Positions 8,963-14,816 of a stretch of DNA of 64,000 nucleotides are shown piece after piece (the stretch's first letter is position 1; every line of letters begins with the position of its first letter). The stretch spans positions 1 through 64,000 of the forward strand of contig NZ_AJLF01000001.1 of assembly GCF_000258515.1 (NCBI RefSeq), read 5' to 3'. The position numbers were made by a program, and so were the translations under genes. This DNA comes from Thermococcus zilligii AN1 (GTDB lineage: Archaea; Methanobacteriota_B; Thermococci; Thermococcales; Thermococcaceae). Under the pieces are notes generated by a model. It saw nothing but the letters and a program-made list of their open reading frames with translations. It made no database searches and was not told the origin of the DNA.

Positions 8963-10720
8963 CTACTTGCCCGACCTCAAAACCTCCCCCTCAATCCTGA
9001 GGACCAACGCCCTCACCATCTCCTCGACTTCGGCGCTTATCGGAATCCCTTCCCTGAGGAGGGACTCAACCTGTTCTATGGCGTTGAGCAAGTCGTCGAG
9101 TTGCCCCACCGTGTAGAACTTTAGCTCCTCCAAAGCCGCCAAAAGCTCGGCCTTGTCGTTTAGCTTGGCACTTAGGATGGCTATCTTTACCGTCTTCCTC
9201 ACGCTCTCTGCCTTCAAGCGCTCGAACTCCTCCCGCGAGCGGCTCTTTCTCATTGCCAAACTCGTCTTCCTGAGCTCCTCTTTTTCCCTCTCCAGCTCCT
9301 CGAGGGATTCCAGGGCCGACAAAAACTCATCAACGCTCTGATAACGGTCCTCCTTCCTCTTCGCTAAGAGCTTCTCAAAGATGCTATCGAACTTCTTGAG
9401 GTCGGGCTTAATCCCCGATACCGGTTCGGGCTTTGAGTGAAGGATTTTGCCGACGAGTGCCCCCGGTGAAGTCGCCTTATACGGGAGTTCTCCGGTTAAA
9501 AGCTCGTAGAAGATGAGGCCGAGCTGGTAGATGTCCGTCCTGTGGTCCGGGACGCCAAAGGCCGCCTCGTCAAGCTGTTCTGGGGCCGCATAAAGCGGGG
9601 AGTACCCGTAGTGCTGGCTCAGGGAACTCCTCGCGCTTATCTTTGCCAGCCCCCAGTCGGTGATTTTGGGCGTCAAATCACTTTTCAAGAGAATGTTCAA
9701 CGGCTTGAGGTCGAGGTGGTAAATCCCCTTCGAGTGGGCGTGCTTTAACCCCTCGGCAATGCCTTCGATGAGTTTTAGGGCAGTTTTCTCGTCAACGGGT
9801 TTTGGATACTTGTCGAGGTCTCTGGCGAGCTTCCCGTCAACTTCCGCCCCCTCAACGAACTCCATTTCAAGGTACGGGACGGGGAGAATGTCAGCCCGGT
9901 AAAGCCTTACAATGTTCTTGTGGTTTAAATTATACCACGCCGCAACCTCCTTGATGAAGAGCGAACTCGTCCTCTCGTCTATGTGCGGTATTTTGAGGGC
10001 GACGATTTTGCCGTCATCCCTGCGTTTGGCTTTGTAAACGTTAGCAAAGCCGCCTTTTCCTATCAGTTCCACTTCGGTGTATTTGTAAGCCAGTTGGGGT
10101 GGGAATTCGGGCGGGAGCTGGAGTCCCGCAGGGGCGGGCGCTGAGGTAGGGGGTGTTTGTGGAGTTGATGTCCTCTCGGTGACCTCGATGGGGATTACCT
10201 TCCTGTCCCCAGACTTAACGTCATTTCCAGTTTTGGCAATTTCCATGAGCTCCATCAGCTCCGACGCGGCGTTTCTAAGTTTATTAACTACCTCCTGACC
10301 GAGGGGGATTCTCTGGAGGACTTGGTTTCCTTTCTCCGGCCTGAGGACTATGCTACCCCATTCCAGGTTGATGTTCCAGCGGTGGACCCCGCCTGAGGGG
10401 TTTTTCAGGGAGGCAGAGAAGCCGTTGAACTCCAGGGTCGATGGTGCGAAGTTGACGTTGAGGTTCTCTATTTCGCCGTATTCATTTATGAGGCCCGAGA
10501 TCAACCTCTGAACCTCACCGTCACTCATCAGCTGCAAAACGGCTCTGCCCAGCTTTTCCTCGAATTCCTTATCGGACATGGCCTTGTTCTGAAGGGTTTT
10601 TCCTCCAGGACCGGTTAGCGCTACCGGGAAAGGGAGACCTTCAAAGTAGACGTAAGGAATGTCTCTAAACTGTATCGTTACACTTTTCGGCGGAACGTCC
10701 CACAGTGTTGCATCCTTCAT
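8963..10720 (-). CDS. soluble Ser/Thr protein kinase (non-RD)
   Basis: The protein has 585 residues from ATG 10720, preceded by GGGGGTTAAGGAG; an upstream TTG would add 26 residues and is less likely. There is no signal peptide or TM segment. Residues 1-200 form a domain I do not recognise, followed by a Pro/Thr-rich linker. The kinase domain (about 212-465) has GKGGFANVY, VALK, DWG and AAPEQ. The catalytic loop reads YHLDLKP, so the Arg of HRD is Leu; such non-RD kinases usually do not need activation-loop phosphorylation. A helical tail (about 475-585) resembles that of the receptor kinase. The gene lies 82 bases after the second ESCRT-III-like gene. Targets could include the filament proteins or the AAA ATPase; that is inference. 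Confidence 0.85.
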   Translation of the reverse strand: MKDATLWDVPPKSVTIQFRDIPYVYFEGLPFPVALTGPGGKTLQNKAMSDKEFEEKLGRAVLQLMSDGEVQRLISGLINEYGEIENLNVNFAPSTLEFNGFSASLKNPSGGVHRWNINLEWGSIVLRPEKGNQVLQRIPLGQEVVNKLRNAASELMELMEIAKTGNDVKSGDRKVIPIEVTERTSTPQTPPTSAPAPAGLQLPPEFPPQLAYKYTEVELIGKGGFANVYKAKRRDDGKIVALKIPHIDERTSSLFIKEVAAWYNLNHKNIVRLYRADILPVPYLEMEFVEGAEVDGKLARDLDKYPKPVDEKTALKLIEGIAEGLKHAHSKGIYHLDLKPLNILLKSDLTPKITDWGLAKISARSSLSQHYGYSPLYAAPEQLDEAAFGVPDHRTDIYQLGLIFYELLTGELPYKATSPGALVGKILHSKPEPVSGIKPDLKKFDSIFEKLLAKRKEDRYQSVDEFLSALESLEELEREKEELRKTSLAMRKSRSREEFERLKAESVRKTVKIAILSAKLNDKAELLAALEELKFYTVGQLDDLLNAIEQVESLLREGIPISAEVEEMVRALVLRIEGEVLRSGK

Positions 10721-10801
10721 CTCCTTAACCCCCAAACCTATTATGTTAAGTAAAACCGAAAGTTTTGCTCGACGCGGATAGGCAATGGCGAAGAACAAAA
10801 A

Positions 10802-11413
10802 TCAAAGCTCCTCGGGCCACTCCTTTTTCTCCTCCTTCTCTTCACCGGTTATCTTCTCGGCCGCTGTTTCGGGCTCGAGTTCACCCTCTTTAACCGCGTG
10901 GATGGTCTTCATTATCTCGGCCAGCTCTTCGTCCCCTTCAAAGTCAGCACCAGTGCTCAGCGTCTGGTCGGTTATGCCGAGCATCTGGTCGAGGTTCTCT
11001 TTGAAGTTCTGCGCATCCAGTTGTATGTTCGCCAGGTTCTTTTCAAGCTCCTCCGGCGACATGTTGCGGAGCATCTTCCAGGTCGGTGTGCCCTTCAGAA
11101 TGGCCTCGTTTTCCTTGATTATGGCCAGGTTGTTTATGAGCATGAGCTGTTTGTTGAGCTGCATGTGCGTTGCCTGGAGGTTCTTCTTGCGCTGGTTAAG
11201 GGTCTTTATCTTCGTCGCTATGGTGAGCTCTTCGCTCTTGCTCCTCGCGCTCTTTGCCCTCTCAAAGAGCGCCGCTATCTCGCGGTCTATGCTGGTTATC
11301 TCATTCTCAATCTTCTGGATCTGGACTTCGAGCTTGATTTTGCTCTCGTTGAGCTGGCTTAGCGGTATATCAAGCGGGTTCTTCTTCCCAAAAAAGCGGG
11401 AGAAGAAGGCCAT
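10802..11413 (-). CDS. ESCRT-III/Snf7-like coiled-coil protein, paralogue 2
   Basis: The protein has 203 residues and begins MAFFSRFFGKKN, a short amphipathic basic N-terminus of the kind that binds membranes. A long, charged helical hairpin follows (about 18-110), then a shorter helical region and a strongly acidic C-terminal tail (EEKEEKKEWPEEL). Length, basic-to-acidic polarity and helical pattern fit the ESCRT-III/CdvB fold, and the MIT-AAA partner is in the operon. The start overlaps the previous gene's stop by one base (TAATG). I cannot point to a confident MIT-interacting motif. The main alternative is another membrane-binding coiled-coil family of the PspA/Vipp1 type, which is itself part of the wider superfamily. 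Confidence 0.6.
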   Translation of the reverse strand: MAFFSRFFGKKNPLDIPLSQLNESKIKLEVQIQKIENEITSIDREIAALFERAKSARSKSEELTIATKIKTLNQRKKNLQATHMQLNKQLMLINNLAIIKENEAILKGTPTWKMLRNMSPEELEKNLANIQLDAQNFKENLDQMLGITDQTLSTGADFEGDEELAEIMKTIHAVKEGELEPETAAEKITGEEKEEKKEWPEEL

Positions 11414-12006
11414 TACTCTTCCTCCTCAAGATCTTTGTCGAGTGAGACGACCTTTTCTACTGCCTCCTCCACATCGGCTTCTCCCGCCTCGACCTGGGCC
11501 CATGCCTTCATGAGCTCCCTCTCCGTCTGATCCTCGGTCTCCTCGAACTCAGCGACCTCCATCTCGAAGACCCTGTTGAGGTTGCTTACAATTTCGTCAA
11601 ACTCCTTGCCGTCGAGGTTCACCTTTATGAGGGCCTGCTCAAGCTGCTCCGGCTCGACGTTGGCGAGCTTCTCCCACAGACCTGTCTTCCTCAGCTCCTG
11701 TTCGTACTTCTTGACTATGATGAGGTTCTTGATGAGAGTGTACTGCTTCTGTGCCGTCGTGAAGTCCTTGAGCTTGAGTTTCTGCTCCATGTCGAGGCCC
11801 TTTATCTCCTGCGCGAGCATCTTCTTCTTGAGAATGTCAGCGCCGATGCCCTCCTGGAAGAGCTGCTTTTTCTTCTTCTCAATCTGGTCGATGTCCTTCT
11901 TGAGGCGCTCAAGCCTGTTCCTCAGCCTTATCTCCTCGGCCTGGAGCTCCCTCAGGGAGAGCTTTTCTATAAAGTTCTTCCTTCCAAACATGTCGCGGAT
12001 TCCCAT
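11413..12006 (-). CDS. ESCRT-III/Snf7-like coiled-coil protein, paralogue 1
   Basis: The protein has 197 residues from ATG 12006, with GGAGGTG six bases upstream. It begins MGIRDMFGRKNF, like its paralogue. A Lys/Arg/Glu-rich helical hairpin covers about 15-105, a middle segment (about 115-150) contains LWEKLANVEPEQLEQAL, aligned with the paralogue's TWKMLRNMSPEELEKNL, and the C-terminus is acidic (about 155-197, ending DLEEEE). Two paralogues side by side with opposite-charge ends suggest a copolymer, as for Snf7/Vps24-type pairs. The family assignment rests on architecture and context, not on diagnostic residues. Confidence 0.6.
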   Translation of the reverse strand: MGIRDMFGRKNFIEKLSLRELQAEEIRLRNRLERLKKDIDQIEKKKKQLFQEGIGADILKKKMLAQEIKGLDMEQKLKLKDFTTAQKQYTLIKNLIIVKKYEQELRKTGLWEKLANVEPEQLEQALIKVNLDGKEFDEIVSNLNRVFEMEVAEFEETEDQTERELMKAWAQVEAGEADVEEAVEKVVSLDKDLEEEE

Positions 12007-12051
12007 CTTCCGCACCTCCAGTGAGCGTTATCCGGGCAAACAATGAAAGGT

Positions 12052-13791
12052 TCACATGAAATCTTTCTTTACGAGGACGTAGCCAACACCCTCGATGAAC
12101 CTGGTGGAGTAGCCCTTTTCCTTCGAGAGCTCCTGAAAAGCCCTCTTAACGAGATCCTCGTCGAAGTGTTCAACGGCCTCCTCCAGCCTGACGTAGCCCT
12201 TCTCATTTATCCTCTCCTCGACGAAGTCCTTGATCCTGGCTATCTTCTCCTTGTCGAACTCTAGCCTCAGGAAGGGCTCGAAGGCTTTAGCATACTCGTC
12301 GTGCGGGTTGTAGATCAGCTCGCCGCTTTCGAGGTCGAGCAGGGCGAGCGAAACGTTCTCGGATATGAAGTTCCTGTGAAAGTCCGCTGAGTTCACGTAG
12401 TTCCCTATGCGCTTCTCAAAGCCGGTCGGGGAGGCAACGAGGAGGACTATCCTCCCCTCCTTGGCCTCATCCCTGGCATCAACGAGGAGGGCGTTTATGT
12501 CGGCCAATTCAAGAGGGTCTGTGTCGAAGCCGACTTCAGCGTATCTCTCAGGCCTGCCGTAGAAGAGCGCCCTTACCGTCAGGAACTCCTTCTTTCCGAG
12601 GAGCTTCTTCTCCCTGAGGTAAACCTCGACGAGCCTGTTGTCCGGGATGTTCTTGAGGTCTCTCTCCGGGAGCTTTCTGGCGTAGGCACTCCTGTCGAAG
12701 GTGCCCCTTTCCTCAACCTTCTCCACCTTGAAGCTCCTTCCGAGGAGTTTCACCTCCTCCCCGAACTTGCCCTTCATTCTGCCGATGAAGTTCATCTCGA
12801 GTATCTTCGCCTCGTCCCTCCTGACGAAGCGCGAGCCCTTCTCGACCTTTCCTGCCAGCTCCATGACCTCTCTGATGCGCTTTGACACCTCGTCCTCCTT
12901 CTGCTGGAGTTCAAGCTCCTTCCGCTTGAGTTCCATCTCCTTCTGCTGGAGCTCCATCATCTTTGAATCAAGGGTCGAGCGCATCCTCTCGAGCTCCTCC
13001 CTCAGCTTGGCCTTCTCCTCGTCGTTCTCAAGCTTCTCTTCCAATTCTTTGATCTGTTTTTCGAGTTCTTCTTTTTCCCTTCTGAGTCTCTCAACCTCCT
13101 CGGCCTTTGATGTCCTTATCTCTTCCATGAGGCCCTCATAGCGTTTCCTTATACCCTCTATCTGCTTCTGGTAGAGCTTTTCTATGCTTTCCTCCTCCTT
13201 CTGAACCTCGCTCAGGAAGTCCCTGAGCCAGTCGAAGCGCGACGTGGCCTCAGCCAGGGCATCGTTCACTTTGCCCTTGTAGGAGTCCCACTTGCTTTTG
13301 AGGAAGTGTCTGAGGGAGAGCTTTATCTCCGGATCCGCCAGTGCTTCCTCTATCCACTTGTCAACGCCGTGGTAGTACTCCCGCAGGAGGGCGAGGACGT
13401 TGGTATCGCGGTGCATTACCCTCGTCATAATGTCCTCCTTGGTGTATATCTCGAAGACGTTGTAGCGAAGAACCCTCTCCACGGCCTCTATCTCCTTGTC
13501 GAGGTATCTCCTGCTGGCTGGAAGGTACGTCTCCCCGCTCTTCCAGAAGCTCCACGCGAGTATTGCTAAAGCTCCCTCAAATTTGCTCCTGAAGTGCGTG
13601 TCCAGATCCCTGAGGAATTCGCCGCACTCCCCCTCAAGATAGAGGTCGTAGCTGTCCAGAATCCGGTTCCAGAGCTCCACCCTCTTATCGAAGCTCTCCA
13701 CCTGTATGTCGAGCCCCTGCTTCAGGACCCTTTCCGCCGGTTTCAGGAGCTCCTTAACGCAGTCGGTTTTTCCTTCGTTGAATAGCCCCAT
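12052..13791 (-). CDS. long coiled-coil protein with C-terminal winged-helix-like segment
   Basis: The protein has 579 residues from ATG 13791, placed directly behind the upstream gene's stop with GGTGG as the binding site. The N-terminal 190 residues are helical and rich in aromatic residues. A very long coiled coil follows (about 190-330; heptads such as ELEKQIKELEEKLEN). A globular region (about 340-505) and a C-terminal segment (about 520-579; KGYVRLEEAVEHFDEDLVKRAFQEL...GVGYVLVKK) with the helix-helix-wing look of a winged helix complete it. I do not recognise the family. Its place just upstream of the two ESCRT-III-like genes suggests a scaffold or nucleator, comparable in role to the winged-helix ESCRT-II subunits or CdvA; this is inference. 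Confidence 0.6.
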   Translation of the reverse strand: MGLFNEGKTDCVKELLKPAERVLKQGLDIQVESFDKRVELWNRILDSYDLYLEGECGEFLRDLDTHFRSKFEGALAILAWSFWKSGETYLPASRRYLDKEIEAVERVLRYNVFEIYTKEDIMTRVMHRDTNVLALLREYYHGVDKWIEEALADPEIKLSLRHFLKSKWDSYKGKVNDALAEATSRFDWLRDFLSEVQKEEESIEKLYQKQIEGIRKRYEGLMEEIRTSKAEEVERLRREKEELEKQIKELEEKLENDEEKAKLREELERMRSTLDSKMMELQQKEMELKRKELELQQKEDEVSKRIREVMELAGKVEKGSRFVRRDEAKILEMNFIGRMKGKFGEEVKLLGRSFKVEKVEERGTFDRSAYARKLPERDLKNIPDNRLVEVYLREKKLLGKKEFLTVRALFYGRPERYAEVGFDTDPLELADINALLVDARDEAKEGRIVLLVASPTGFEKRIGNYVNSADFHRNFISENVSLALLDLESGELIYNPHDEYAKAFEPFLRLEFDKEKIARIKDFVEERINEKGYVRLEEAVEHFDEDLVKRAFQELSKEKGYSTRFIEGVGYVLVKKDFM

Positions 13792-13792
13792 C

Positions 13793-14308
13793 TCAACCAC
13801 CCGCAAACAGCTTTAGCTCCTCGTCAATCCTCTCGGCCAGAAAATCAACGGCCTCACCAAAACCCTCAATCTCAAAGACCACTTGCGAGCTGCCATCACC
13901 CCGGGTGATGACCTTTATCGTTGCCCTGCCCTTTCTCGTGTAGACGCTGAAGCTCTTTGCTATCGGGTCAGAGCCCGTGGGGCTGGCGTTAAGCTTCGAC
14001 AGAAGGTACTCGATAAACCGCTCCACGACCTTTTTTTCCTCGGGAAGGGTGTATTCCAGAACCCTCTTCTTGCTCTCAACGGCTTTTTTGAGGGGCCTCG
14101 CCTCGTAGACCTCGATCTTCTCCCCGATATCTCCTTCAAGTCTGGAGAAAAGCTCTTCAAGGAATTCGGTCAGACTATCGGCTTCGATGTAGACCACAGT
14201 CCCCCGGGGCTTCTTGATGACGGCTCTGCTGGACCACTTGTCAAGGAGGTAGTCAATGCGCTTTCTTTCGGCATCGGTCTCATAGCTGACAAAGATTATG
14301 TATCCCAT
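13793..14308 (-). CDS. protein of unknown function, first gene of the ESCRT-like operon
   Basis: The protein has 171 residues from ATG 14308. The TATA box at 14341-14350 would start transcription near 14318, giving a leader of about ten bases. Nothing suggests a signal peptide or TM segment. The sequence has alternating beta and helical stretches (YIIFVSYETDAERKRI at the start; FEIEGFGEAVDFLAERI near the end) and may be a small alpha/beta fold. I do not recognise a family. As the leading gene of the operon it may be a regulator or adaptor. Confidence 0.6.
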   Translation of the reverse strand: MGYIIFVSYETDAERKRIDYLLDKWSSRAVIKKPRGTVVYIEADSLTEFLEELFSRLEGDIGEKIEVYEARPLKKAVESKKRVLEYTLPEEKKVVERFIEYLLSKLNASPTGSDPIAKSFSVYTRKGRATIKVITRGDGSSQVVFEIEGFGEAVDFLAERIDEELKLFAGG

Positions 14309-14340
14309 ATTCACCACTCGCTCTTATTTGGAGCTTTGTC

Positions 14341-14350
14341 CTATATAAAC
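14341..14350 (-). promoter_or_regulatory. TATA box of the ESCRT-like operon
   Basis: On the minus strand this reads GTTTATATAG, about 27 bases upstream of the expected start point near 14318 and 33 bases before the ATG at 14308. No comparably clear promoter is seen before the downstream genes except possibly in the gap at 10721-10801. Confidence 0.65.
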
Positions 14351-14600
14351 TTTTCTCCATTTCGGAGGCTAACTGGCTGTTGTTAGCGTGGATATCCAGG
14401 ACACGGCACTGTCCGGGGAACATTGTTCCTTTTAGTGGCCCCTGTGACATCTCTAAGGGGCTGTGACCTTTGGTGATAAATAGTTTTCGTTTCTGTGCTC
14501 TTTTGCACGTTTATTGCAACCTGTATGAAGCTTGTACCACAGTTGGTAGGCGCGCGATGGGGGGCTATGAAAAGAATCTGAGAAAATGACCAACAGCTAC
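14351..14600. promoter_or_regulatory. gene-free region with three short dyads upstream of the ESCRT-like operon
   Basis: Three inverted repeats lie in a row just upstream of the operon's TATA box: GCTAAC-N8-GTTAGC (14368-14387), GGACA-N6-TGTCC (14399-14414) and GGAACA-T-TGTTCC (14417-14429). They may be operators. A small hairpin-like GTGC-N6-GCAC lies at about 14497-14510. I see no convincing gene in 14351-14600. Confidence 0.4.
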
Positions 14601-14605
14601 CCTTT

Positions 14606-14728
14606 TTAGAGCTTCTCGAACCCTAACCTGATTTTGTGGGTGAGTATCCCTGCCTTCTCGGCGAGCTCCGGCGGTATGTTCATTCTCTCCTCACGGCGGA
14701 GCTTTATCTGTTCCGCGAGCTTCTTCAC
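14606..14728 (-). CDS. possible small ORF or gene remnant (40 aa)
   Basis: A GTG at 14728 opens a 40-residue frame (MKKLAEQIKLRREERMNIPPEL... ending LGFEKL). The same frame stays open upstream to about 14770 without a better start. The composition is plausible for a coding sequence and faintly like the end of an antitoxin-type or DNA-binding protein. It may be a 3' remnant of a lost gene. Weak support. Confidence 0.3.
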   Translation of the reverse strand: MKKLAEQIKLRREERMNIPPELAEKAGILTHKIRLGFEKL

Positions 14729-14778
14729 GCCCTTTCCCCGGCTCTTGGTATAGGCACCATGCCGAGATCCGGCAATTC

Positions 14779-14788
14779 TTTATAAACC
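14779..14788 (+). promoter_or_regulatory. TATA box of the PAPS-reductase-family gene
   Basis: TTTATAAACC lies about 35 bases upstream of the ATG at 14817, and GGTGAG lies just before the start codon. Confidence 0.6.
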
Positions 14789-14816
14789 CCCTACCCTTTC
14801 ACCCTCTGGTGAGAGC

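Noticed and set aside
10721-10798. Start of the soluble kinase at TTG 10798
   Set aside because: ATG 10720 follows a purine-rich binding site; the extension is only an artefact of an open frame in the gap after the ESCRT-III-like gene.
10802-12006. PspA/Vipp1 proteins
   Set aside because: PspA and Vipp1 share the wider fold, but the two-paralogue layout, acidic tails and MIT-AAA partner fit the ESCRT-III branch better; kept only as the alternative.
14351-14600. tRNA or box C/D RNA in the gene-free stretch
   Set aside because: No cloverleaf and no correctly spaced C and D boxes were found by eye; a structure-based search could still reveal a small RNA.
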